DNA of 64,000 nucleotides from Nematostella vectensis (taxonomy: Eukaryota > Cnidaria > Anthozoa > Actiniaria > Edwardsiidae): NCBI RefSeq assembly GCF_932526225.1, contig NC_064048.1, positions 13,649,665-13,713,664 on the forward strand. Direction: 5' to 3'. Shown piece after piece: positions 37,797 through 49,808 of the stretch (position 1 is the stretch's first letter; every line of letters starts with the position of its first letter). The notes beneath the pieces were generated by a model. The model did no database searches. It saw only the letters and a program-made list of their open reading frames with translations, and was not told where the DNA came from. A program made the translations under genes and the position numbers.

Positions 37797-38883
37797 GGAT
37801 CCTGAACAAAGCATGAGCACATCAAAGATGCTGAGAGTACATAAAAATGTCCATATACCTTCTTTTTATGTCATGACACACCAAGAACAGTATAATTAAG
37901 TATCGATATTTAAAATAAAACTAAAGAAAAAAAAATAGACTATCAGCGGGAATCGAACCCGGGTCGCTGCGTTAGTAGTTAAATGCCCGCAACGAAAGAC
38001 TAACGTGGCATTGCTGAAGGGAATTGTAATGAAAATTACTTTTAATACTATTGGTATCGTAAACTATCCCAAGCAAAGTCACTATCGGACTGGAGGTTAC
38101 ATTCGGGAAAAGCTTCAGGGTTACATTCGGGAATATGTATTACGAGTGTAACCTCCAAAAGGTTACAATCGATATTTTTTTTTCCGAATGTAAATTCCAA
38201 AAAGTAACATTAGGAAAAATTAAACAGTATACTCGGAAAAAAAGGTATAATAATCTATCGAGCGCTATGCTCTAAGTTAGAATCTACTTAATCAAGTTAT
38301 CCAAGGAATCTAGTTAGTTCTTGTGTGCATAAAATATGTACAGGATCCTGAACAAAGCATGAGCACATCAAAGATGCTGAGAGTACATAAAAATTTCCCT
38401 ATACCTTCTTTTTATGTCATGACACACCAAGAACAGTATTATTAAGTATCGATATTTAAAAAAAAATAAAAAAAAAATAGGCTATCAGCGGGAATCGAAC
38501 CCGGGTAGCTGCGTTAGTAGTCAAGTGCCCGCAACGAAAGACTAACGTGGCATTGCTGAAGGGAATTGCAATGAAAATTACTTTTAATACTATTGGTATT
38601 GTAAACTATCCCAAGCAAAGTCACCATCGGACTGGAGGTTACATTCGGGAAAAGCTTCAGGGTTACATTCGGGAATTTGTTTTACGAGTGTAACCTCCAA
38701 AAGGTTACAATTGATATTTTTTTTCCGAATGTAAATTCCAAAAAGTAACATTAGGAAAAATAAAACAGTATACTCGGAAAAAAAGGTATATCAATCTATC
38801 GAGCGCTATGCTCTAAGTTAGAATCTACTTAATCAAGTTATCCAAGGAATCTAGTTAGTTCTTGTGTGCATAAAATATGTACA
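37797..38883. repeat. Array segment, monomers 70-71
   Basis: Anchors at 37797 and 38343. The monomer at 37797 carries the AAAATAAAACTAAAG A-tract variant otherwise seen at 7893 and 14994. That at 38343 has lost the G in its A tract (AAAAAATAAAAAAAAAATAG) and is 541 bp. Confidence 0.75.
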
Positions 38884-41075
38884 GGATCCTGAACTAAGCA
38901 TGAGCACATTAAAGATGCTGAGAGTACATAAAAATGTCCCTATACCTTCTTTTTATGTCATGACACACCAAGAACAGTATAATTAAGTATCGATATTTAA
39001 AAAAAAAAATAAAAAAAAAAAAATAGATTATCAGCGGGAATCGAACCCGGGTCGCTGCGTTAGTAGTCAAGAGCCCTCAACGAAAGACTAACGTGGCATT
39101 GCTGAAGGGAATTGTAATGAAAATTATTTTTAATACTATTGGTATCGTAAACTATCCCAAGCAAAGTCACCATCGGACTGGAGGTTACATTCGGGAAAAG
39201 TTTCATGGTTACATTCGGGAATTTGTTTTACGAGTGTAACCTCAAAAAGGTTACAATCGATAATTTGTTTTCCGAATGTAAATTCCAAAAAGTAACATTA
39301 GGAAAAATAAAACAGTATACTCGGAAAAAAAAGGTATATCAATCTATCGAGCGCTATGCTCTATGTTAGAATCTACTTAATCAAGTTATCCAAGGAATCT
39401 AGTTAGTTCTTGTGTGCATAAAATATGTACAGGATCCTGAACAAAGCATGAGCACATCAAAGATGCTGAGAGTACATAAAAATGTCCCTATACCTTCTTT
39501 TTATGTCATGACACAACAAGAACATTATAATTGAGTATCGATATTTTCAAAAAAAAAAATTAAGGAAAAAAAATAGGCTATCAGCGGGAATCGAACCCGG
39601 GTCGCTGCGTTAGTAGTCAAGTGCCCGCAACAAAAGACTAACGTGGCATTGCTGAAGGGAATTGTAATGAAAATTACTTTTAATACTATTGGTATCATAA
39701 ACTATCCCAAGCAAAGTCACCATCGGACTGGAGGTTACATTCGGGAAAAGCTTCAGGTTTACATTCGGGAATTTGTTTTACGAGTGTAACCTCCAAAAGG
39801 TTACAATCGATAATTTTTTTCCGAATGTAAATTTCAAAAAGTAACATTAGGAAAAATAAAACAGTATACTCGGAAAAAAAGGTATATCAATCTATCAAGC
39901 GCTATGCTCTATGTTAGAATCTACTTAATCAAGTTATCCAAGGAATCTAGTTAGTTCTTGTGTGCATAAAATATGTACAGGATCCTGAACTAAGCATGAG
40001 CACATCAAAGATGCTGAGAGTACATAAAAATGTCCCTATACCTTCTTTTTATGTCATGACACACCAAGAACAGTATAATTAAGTATCGATATTTAAAAAA
40101 AAAAAAAAAAAAAAAAAAATAGACTATCAGCGGGAATCGAACCCGGGTCGCTGCGTTAGTAGTCAAGAGCCCTCAACGAAAGACTAACGTGGCATTGCTG
40201 AAGGGAATTGTAATGAAAATTATTTTTAATACTATTGGTATCGTAAACTATCCCAAGCAAAGTCACCATCGGACTGGAGGTTACATTCGGGAAAAGTTTC
40301 ATGGTTACATTCGGGAATTTGTTTTACGAGTGTAACCTCAAAAAGGTTACAATCGATAATTTGTTTTCCGAATGTAAATTCCAAAAAGTAACATTAGGAA
40401 AAATAAAACAGTATACTCGGAAAAAAAAGGTATATCAATCTATCGAGCGCTATGCTCTATGTTAGAATCTACTTAATCAAGTTATCCAAGGAATCTAGTT
40501 AGTTCTTGTGTGCATAAAATATGTACAGGATCCTGAACAAAGCATGAGCACATCAAAGATGCTGAGAGTACATAAAAATGTCCCTATACCTTCTTTTTAT
40601 GTCATGACACAACAAGAACATTATAATTGAGTATCGATATTTTCAAAAAAAAAAATTAAGGAAAAAAAATAGGCTATCAGCGGGAATCGAACCCGGGTCG
40701 CTGCGTTAGTAGTCAAGTGCCCGCAACGAAAGACTAACGTGGCATTGCTGAAGGGAATTGTAATGAAAATTACTTTTAATACTATTGGTATCATAAACTA
40801 TCCCAAGCAAAGTCACCATCGGACTGGAGGTTACATTCGGGAAAAGCTTCAGGTTTACATTCGGGAATTTGTTTTACGAGTGTAACCTCCAAAAGGTTAC
40901 AATCGATAATTTTTTTCCGAATGTAAATTTCAAAAAGTAACATTAGGAAAAATAAAACAGTATACTCGGAAAAAAAGGTATATCAATCTATCAAGCGCTA
41001 TGCTCTATGTTAGAATCTACTTAATCAAGTTATCCAAGGAATCTAGTTAGTTCTTGTGTGCATAAAATATGTACA
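38884..41075. repeat. Adjacent dimer duplication (2 x 1096 bp), monomers 72-75
   Basis: Anchors at 38884, 39432, 39980 and 40528, all spaced 548 bp. Both dimers carry CCCTCAACG, TTTCATGGTTACATTC, GAACATTATAATTGAG and CAGGTTTACATTC. CCCTCAACG also occurs near 35802, so the dimer's source may be the second 8-mer copy. The A tract of the monomer at 39980 has become a pure run. Confidence 0.85.
40095..40119. repeat. Uninterrupted run of 25 A
   Basis: Elsewhere the A-rich tract is broken by TAAAG or TTAAGG. Here it is pure A for 25 bases (pure T on the minus strand), directly after TATCGATATTT. The related monomer at 38884 has lost the G but keeps a T in the middle, so it looks like an intermediate. 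Slippage would explain it; assembly or consensus error at a homopolymer is also possible. Confidence 0.8.
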
Positions 41076-43810
41076 GGATCCTGAACTAAGCATGAGCACA
41101 TCAAAGATGCTGAGAGTACATAAAAATGTCCCTATACCTTCTTTTTATGTCATGACACACCAAGAACAGTATAATTAAGTATCGATATTTAAAAAAAAAA
41201 TAAAGAAAAAAAAATAGGCTGTCAGCGGGAATCGAACCCAGGTCGCTGCGTTAGTAGTCAAGTGCCCGCAACGAAAGACTAACGTGGCATTGCTGAAGGG
41301 AATTGTAATGAAAATTACTTTTAATACTATTGGTATCGTAAACTATCCCAAGCAAAGTCACCATCGGACAGGAGGTTACATTCGGGAAAAGCTTCAGGGT
41401 TACATTCGGGAATTTGTTTTACGAGTGTAACCTCCAAAAGGTTACAATCGATATTTTTTTTTTCCGAATGTAAATTCCAAAAAGTAACATTAGGAAAAAT
41501 AAAACAGTATACTCGGAAAAAAAAGGTATATCAATCTATCGAGCGCTATGCTCTATGTTAGAATCTACTTAATCAAAGTATCCAAGGAATCTAGTTAGTT
41601 GTTGTGTGCATAAAATATGTACAGGATCCTGAACAAAGAATGAGCACATCAAAGATGCTGAGAGTACATAAAAATGTCCCTATACCTTCTTTTTATGTCA
41701 TGACACACCAAGAACAGTATAATTAAGTATCGATATTTAAAAAAAAACTAAAGAAAAAAAAAATAGACTATCAGCGGGAATCGAACCCGGGTCGCTGCGT
41801 TAGTAGTTAAATGCCCGCAACGAAAGACTAACGTGGCATTGCTGAAGGGAATTGTAATGAAAATTACTTTTAATACTATTGGTATCGTAAACTATCCCAA
41901 GCAAAGTCACTATCGGACTGGAGGTTACATTCGGGAAAAGCTTCAGGGTTACATTCGGGAATATGTATTACGAGTGTAACCTCCAAAAGGTTACAATCGA
42001 TATTTTTTTTTCCGAATGTAAATTCCAAAAAGTAACATTAGGAAAAATAAAACAGTATACTCGGAAAAAAAGGTATATCAATCTATCGAGCGCTATGCTC
42101 TATGTTAGAATCTACTTAATCAAGTTATCCAAGGAATCTAGTTAGTTCTTGTGTGCATAAAATATATACAGGATCCTGAAAAAAGCATGAGCACATCAAA
42201 GATGCTGAGAGTACATAAAAATGTCCCTATACCTTCTTTTTATGTCATGACACACCAAGAACAGTATTATTAAGTATCGATATTTAAAAAAAAAAATAAA
42301 GAAAAAAATAGGCTATCAGCGGGAATCGAACACGGGTCGCTGCGTTAGTAGTCAAGTGCCCGCAACGAAAGACTAACGTGGCATTGCTGAAGGGAATTGC
42401 AATGAAAATTACTTTTAATACTATTGGTATTGTAAACTATCCCAAGCAAAGTCACCATCGGACTGGAGGTTACATTTGGGAAAAGCTTCAGGGTTACATT
42501 CGGGAATTTGTTTTACGAGTGTAACCTCAAAAAGATTACAATCGATAATTTGTTTTCCGAATGTAAATTCCAAAAAGTAACATTAGGAAAAATAAAACAG
42601 TATACTCGGAAAAAAAAGGTATATCAATCTATCGAGCGCTATGCTCTATGTTAGAATCTACTTAATCAAGTTATCCAAGGAATCTAGTTAGTTCTTGTGT
42701 GCATAAAATATGTACAGGATCCTGAACAAAGCATGAGCACATCAAAGATGCTGAGAGTACATAAAAATGTCCCTATACCTTCCTTTTATGTCATGACACA
42801 CCAAGAACAGTATAATTAAGTATCGATATTTAAAAAAAAAAATTAAGAAAAAAAAATAGACTATCAGCGGGAATCGAACCCGGGTCGCTGCGTTAGTAGT
42901 CAAGAGCCCGCAACGAAAGACTAACGTGGCATTGCTGAAGGGAATTCTAATGAAAATTATTTTTCATACTATTGGTATCGTAAACTATCCCAAGCAAAGT
43001 CACCATCGGACTGGAGGTTACATTCGGGAAAAGCTTCATTGTTACATCCGGGAATTTGTTTTACGAGTGTAACCTCAAAAAGATTACAATCGATAATTTG
43101 TTTTCCGAATGTAAATTCCAAAAAGTAACATTAGGAAAAATAAAACAGTATACTCGGAAAAAAAGGTATATCAATCTATCGAGCGCTATGCTCTATGTTA
43201 GAATCTACTTAATCAAAGTATCCAAGGAATCTAGTTAGTTCTTGTGTGCACAAAATATGTACAGGATCCTGAACAAAGAATGAGCACATCAAAGATGCTG
43301 AGAGTACATAAAAATGTCCCTATACCTTCTTTTTATGTCATGACACACCAAGAACAGTATAATTAAGTATCGATATTTAAAAAAAAAATAAAGAAAAAAA
43401 AATAGGCTATCAGCGGGAATCGAACACGGGTCGCTGCGTTAGTAGTCAAGTGCCCGCAACGAAAGACTAACGTGGCATTGCTGAAGGGAATTGCAATGAA
43501 AATTACTTTTAATACTATTGGTATTGTAAACTATCCCAAGCAAAGTCACCATCGGACTGGAGGTTACATTCGGGAAAAGCTTCAGGGTTACATTCGGGAA
43601 TTTGTTTTACGAGTGTAACCTCAAAAAGATTACAATCGATAATTTGTTTTCCGAATGTAAATTCCAAAAAGTAACATTAGGAAAAATAAAACAGTATACT
43701 CGGAAAAAAAAGGTATATCAATCTATCGAGCGCTATGCTCTATGTTAGAATCTACTTAATCAAGTTATCCAAGGAATCTAGTTAGTTCTTGTGTGCATAA
43801 AATATGTACA
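41076..43810. repeat. Array segment, monomers 76-80, with chimeric monomers
   Basis: Anchors at 41076, 41624, 42171, 42717 and 43264. The monomer at 43264 begins like the TTCTAATG class (AGAATGAGC, GTATAATTAAG) but after the A tract reads TCGAACACGGG and AATTGCAATG, as in 15975 and 42171. That at 42717 begins like 16520 but continues as the TTCATACTATTGG class. The junctions fall in or close to the A tract. Confidence 0.75.
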
Positions 43811-45993
43811 GGATCCTGAACAAAGCATGAGCACATCAAAGATGCTGAGAGTACATAAAAATGTCCCTATACCTTCTTTTTATGTCATGACACACCAAGA
43901 ACAGTATAATTAAGTATCGATATTTAAAAAAAAAAATAAAGAAAAAAAATAGGCTATCAGCGGGAATCGAACCCGGGTCGCTGCGGTAGTAGTCAAGAGC
44001 ACGCAACGAAAGACTAACGTGGCATTGCTGACTCGAATTGTAATGAAAATTATTTTTAATACTATTGGTATCGTAAACTATCCCAAGCAAAGCCACCATC
44101 GGACTGGAGGTTACATTCGGGAAAAGCTTCAGGGTTACATTCGGGAATTTGTTTTACGAGTGTAACCTCCAAAAGGTTACAATCGATAATTTTTTTTCCG
44201 AATGTAAATTCCAAAAAGTAACATTGTTAAAAATTAAACAGTATACACGGAAAAAAAGGTATATCAATCTATCGAGCGCTATGCTCTATGTTAGAATCTA
44301 CTTAATCAAGTTATCCAAGGAATCTAGTTAGTTCTTGTGTGCATAAAATATGTACAGGATCCTGAACAAAGAATGAGCACATCAAAGATGCTGAGAGTAC
44401 ATAAAAATGTCCCTATACCTTCTTTTTATGTCATGACACACCAAGAACAGTATAATTAAGTATCGATATTTAAAAAAAAAAATAAAGAAAAAAAAATAGA
44501 CTATCAGCGGGAATCGAACCCGGGTCGCTGCGTTAGTAGTCAAGAGCCCGCAACGAAAGACTAACGTTGCATTGCTGAAGGGAATTCTAATGAAAATTAT
44601 TTTTCATACTATTGGTATCGTAAACTATCCCAAGCAAAGTCACCATCGGACTGGAGGTTACATTCGGGAAAAGCTTCAGGGTTACATCCGGGAATTTGTT
44701 TTACGAGTGTAACCTCAAAAAGGTTACAATCGATAATTTGTTTTCCGAATGTAAATTCCAAAAAGTAACATTAGGAAAAATAAAACAGTATACTCGCAAA
44801 AAAAAGGTATATCAATCTATCGAGCGCTATGCTCTATGTTAGAATCTACTTAATCAAAGTATCCAAGGAATCTAGTTAGTTCTTGTGTGCACAAAATATG
44901 TACAGGATCCTGAACAAAGAATGAGCACATCAAAGATGCTGAGAGTACATAAAAATGTCCCTATACCTTCGTTTTATGTCATGACACACCAAGAACAGTA
45001 TAATTAAGTATCGATATTTAAAAAAAAACTAAAGAAAAAAAAAATAGACTATCAGCGGGAATCGAACCCGGGTCGCTGCGTTAGTAGTTAAATGCCCGCA
45101 ACGAAAGACTAACGTGGCATTGCTGAAGGGAATTGTAATGAAAATTACTTTTAATACTATTGGTATCGTAAACTATCCCAAGCAAAGTCACTATCGGACT
45201 GGAGGTTACATTCGGGAAAAGCTTCAGGGTTACATTCGGGAATATGTATTACGAGTGTAACCTCCAAAAGGTTACAATCGATATTTTTTTTTCCGAATGT
45301 AAATTCCAAAAAGTAACATTAGGAAAAATTAAACAGTATACTCGGAAAAAAAGGTATAATAATCTATCGAGCGCTATGCTCTAAGTTAGAATCTACTTAA
45401 TCAAGTTATCCAAGGAATCTAGTTAGTTCTTGTGTGCATAAAATATGTACAGGATCCTGAACAAAGCATGAGCACATCAAAGATGCTGAGAGTACATAAA
45501 AATGTCCCTATACCTTCTTTTTATGTCATGACACACCAAGAACAGTATTATTAAGTATCGATATTTAAAAAAAAATAAAGAAAAAAATAGGCTATCAGCG
45601 GGAATCGAACCCGGGTAGCTGCGTTAGTAGTCAAGTGCCCGCAACGAAAGACTAACGTGGCATTGCTGAAGGGAATTGCAATGAAAATTACTTTTAATAC
45701 TATTGGTATCGTAAACTATCCCAAGCAAAGTCACCATCGGACTGGAGGTTACATTCGGGAAAAGCTTCAGGGTTACATTCGGGAATTTGTTTTACGAGTG
45801 TAACCTCCAAAAGGTTACAATTGATATTTTTTTTCCGAATGTAAATTCCAAAAAGTAACATTAGGAAAAATAAAACAGTATACTCGGAAAAAAAGGTATA
45901 TCAATCTATCAAGCGCTATGCTCTAAGTTAGAATCTACTTAATCAAGTTATCCAAGGAATCTAGTTAGTTCTTGTGTGCATAAAATATGTACA
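43811..45993. repeat. Array segment, monomers 81-84, copy of 16520-18702
   Basis: Anchors at 43811, 44357, 44905 and 45452. It matches its partner 27291 bp upstream in monomer lengths and rare variants. Private changes include ACATTGTTAAAAATT and ATACACGG near 44222-44248. Confidence 0.8.
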
Positions 45994-46535
45994 GGATCCT
46001 GAACAAAGCATGAGCACATCAAAGATGCTGAGAGTACATAAAAATGTCCCTATACCTTCTTTTTATGTCATGACACACCAAGAACAGTATTATTAAGTAT
46101 CGTTTTTTAAAAAAAAAATAAAGAAAAAAATAGGCTATCAGCGGGAATCGAACCCGGGTCGCTGCGTTAGTAGTCAAGTGCCCGCAACGAAAGACTAACG
46201 TGGCATTGCTGAAGGGAATTGTAATGAAAATTACTTTTAATACTATTGGTATCGTAAACTATCCCAAGCAAAGTCACCATCGGACTGGAGGTTACATTCG
46301 GGAAAAGCTTCAGGGTTACATTCGGGAATTTGTTTTACGAGTGTAACCTCCAAAAGGTTACAATCGATAATTTTTTTCCGAAGGTAAATTTCAAAAATAA
46401 CATTAGAAAAAATAAAACAGTATACTCGGAAAAAAAGGTATATCAATCTATCAAGTGCTATGCTCTATGTTAGAATCTACTTAATCAAGTTATCCAAGGA
46501 ATCTAGTTAGTTTTTGTGTGCATAAAATATGTACA
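45994..46535. repeat. Single monomer 85 with clustered private changes
   Basis: This 542-bp monomer has ATCGTTTTTT in place of TATCGATATTT, CCGAAGGTAAATTTC in the subrepeat cluster and CAAAAATAACATTAGAAAA. More private changes than most neighbours suggest an older or less homogenised copy. Confidence 0.7.
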
Positions 46536-49500
46536 GGATCCTGAACAAAGCATGAGCACATCAAAGATGCTGAGAGTACATAAAAATGTCCCTATACCTT
46601 CTTTTTATGTCATGACACACCAAGAACAGTATAATTAAGTATCGATATTTAAAAAAAAAATAAAGAAAAAAAAATAGGCTATCAGCGGGAATCGAACCCG
46701 GGTCGCTGCCGTAGAAGTCAAGAGCACGCAACGAAAGACTAACGTGGCATTGCTGAATCGAATTGTAATGAAAATTATTTTTAATACTATTGGTATCGTA
46801 AACTATCCCAAGCAAAGTCACCATCGGACTGGAGGTTACATTCGGGAAAAGCTTCAGGGTTACATTCGGGAATTTGTTTTACGAGTGTAACCTCCAAAAG
46901 GTTACAATCGATAATTTTTTTCCGAATGTAAATTCCAAAAAGTAACATTAGGAAAAATTAAACAGTATACTCGGAAAAAAAGGTATATCAATCTATCGAG
47001 CGCTATGCTCTATGTTAGAATCTACTTAATCAAGTTATCCAAGGAATCTAGTTAGTTCTTGTGTGCATAAAATATGTACAGGATCCTGAACAAAGAATGA
47101 GCACATCAAAGATGCTGAGAGTACATAAAAATGTCCCTATACCTTCCTTTTATGTCATGACACACCAAGAACAGTATAATTAAGTATCGATATTTAAAAA
47201 AAAAAATTAAGAAAAAAAAATAGACTATCAGCGGGAATCGAACCCGGGTCGCTGCGTTAGTAGTCAAGAGCCCGCAACGAAAGACTAACGTGGCATTGCT
47301 GAAGGGAATTCTAATGAAAATTATTTTTCATACTATTGGTATCGTAAACTATCCCAAGCAAAGTCACCATCGGACTGGAGGTTACATTCGGGAAAAGCTT
47401 CATTGTTACATCCGGGAATTTGTTTTACGAGTGTAACCTCAAAAAGATTACAATCGATAATTTGTTTTCCGAATGTAAATTCCAAAAAGTAACATTAGGA
47501 AAAATAAAACAGTATACTCGGAAAAAAAGGTATATCAATCTATCGAGCGCTATGCTCTATGTTAGAATCTACTTAATCAAAGTATCCAAGGAATCTAGTT
47601 AGTTCTTGTGTGCACAAAATATGTACAGGATCCTGAACAAAGAATGAGCACATCAAAGATGCTGAGAGTACATAAAAATGTCCCTATACCTTCTTTTTAT
47701 GTCATGACACACCAAGAACAGTATAATTAAGTATCGATATTTAAAAAAAAAATAAAGAAAAAAAAATAGGCTATCAGCGGGAATCGAACCCGGGTCGCTG
47801 CAATAGTAGTCCAGAGCACGCAACGAAAGACTAACGTGGCATTGCTGAATCGAATTGTAATGAAAATTATTTTTAATACTATTGGTATCGTAAACTATCC
47901 CAAGCAAAGCCATCATCGGACTGGAGGTTACATTCGGGAAAAGCTTCAGGGTTACATTCGGGAATTTGTTTTACGAGTGTAACCTCCAAAAGGTTACAAT
48001 CGATATTTTTTTTTCCGAATGTAAATTCCAAAAAGTAACATTAGGAAAAATTAAACAGTATACTCGGAAAAAAAGGTATAATAATCTATCGAGCGCTATG
48101 CTCTAAGTTAGAATCTACTTAATCAAGTTATCCAAGGAATCTAGTTAGTTCTTGTGTGCATAAAATATGTACAGGATCCTGAACAAAGCATGAGCACATC
48201 AAAGATGCTGAGAGTACATAAAAATGTCCATATACCTTCTTTTTATGTCATGACACACCAAGAACAGTATAATTAAGTATCGATATTTAAAAAAAAATAA
48301 AGAAAAAAAAATAGGCTGTCAGCGGAAATCGAACCCGGGTCGCTGCGTTAGTAGTCAAGTGCCCGAAACGAAAGACTAACGTGGCATTGCTGAAGGGAAT
48401 TGTAATGAAAATTACTTTTAATACTATTGGTATCGTAAACTATCCCAAGCAAAGTCACCATCGGACTGGAGGTTACATTCGGGAAAAGCTTCAGGGTTAC
48501 ATTCGGGAATTTGTTTTACGAGTGTAACCTCCAAAAGGTTACAATCGATATTTTTTTTTCCGAATGTAAATTCCAAAAAGTAACATTAGGAAAAATAAAA
48601 CAGTATACTCGGAAAAAAAGGTATATCAATCTATCGAGCGCTATGCTCTATGTTAGAATCTACTTAATCAAGTTATCCAAGGAATCTAGTTAGTTCTTGT
48701 GTGCATAAAATATATACAGGATCCTGAAAAAAGCATGAGCACATCAAAGATGCTGAGAGTACATAAAAATGTCCCTATACCTTCTTTTTATGTCATGACA
48801 CACCAAGAACAGTATTATTAAGTATCGATATTTAAAAAAAAATAAAGAAAGAAATAGGCTATCAGCGGGAATCGAACCCGGGTCGCTGCGTTAGTAGTCA
48901 AGAGCCCGCAACGAAAGACTAACGTGGCATTGCTGAAGGGAATTGCAATGAAAATTACTTTTAATACTATTGGTATTGTAAACTATCCCAAGCAAAGTCA
49001 CCATCGGACTGGAGGTTACATTCGGGAAAAGCTTCAGGGTTACATTCGGGAATTTGTTTTACGAGTGTAACCTCAAAAAGGTTACAATCGATAATTTGTT
49101 TTCCGAATGTAAATTCCAAAAAGTAACATTAGGAAAAATAAAACAGTATACTCGGAAAAAAAGGTATATCAATCTATCAAGCGCTATGCTCTATGTTAGA
49201 ATCTACTTAATCAAAGTATCCAAGGAATCTAGTTAGTTCTTGTGTGCATAAAATATGTACAGGATCCTGAACAAAGAATGAGCACATCAAAGATGCTGAG
49301 AGTACATAAAAATGTCCCTATACCTTCTTTTTATGTCATGACACACCAAGAACAGTATAATTAAGTATCGATATTTAAAAAAAAAATAAAGAAAAAAAAA
49401 ATAGACTATCAGCGGGAATCGAACCCGGGTCGCTGCGTTAGTAGTTAAATGCCCGCAACGAAAGACTAACGTGGCATTGCTTAAGGGAATTGTAATGAAA

Positions 49501-49808
49501 ATTACTTTTAATACTATTGGTATCGTAAACTATCCCAAGCAAAGTCACTATCGGACTGGAGGTTACATTCGGTAAAAGCTTCAGGGTTACATTCGGGAAT
49601 ATGTATTACGAGTGTAACCTCCAAAAGGTTACAATCGATATTTTTTTTTCCGAATGTAAATTCCAAAAAGTAACATTAGGAAAAATTAAACAGTATACTC
49701 GGAAAAAAAGGTATAATAATCTATCGAGCGCTATGCTCTAAGTTAGAATCTACTTAATCAAGTTATCCAAGGAATCTAGTTAGTTCTTGTGTGCATAAAA
49801 TATGTACA
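46536..49808. repeat. 6-monomer higher-order unit, copy 1 (3273 bp)
   Basis: Anchors at 46536, 47081, 47628, 48174, 48719 and 49262. It is copied in 49809-53082. Shared rare variants are CTTCATTGTTACATCC (47399), CTGCAATAGTAGTCCAGAG (47799), CCCGAAACG (48362), AAAGAAAGAAATAGG (48844), TTGCTTAAGGG (49478) and ATTCGGTAAAAG (49567). Confidence 0.87.
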
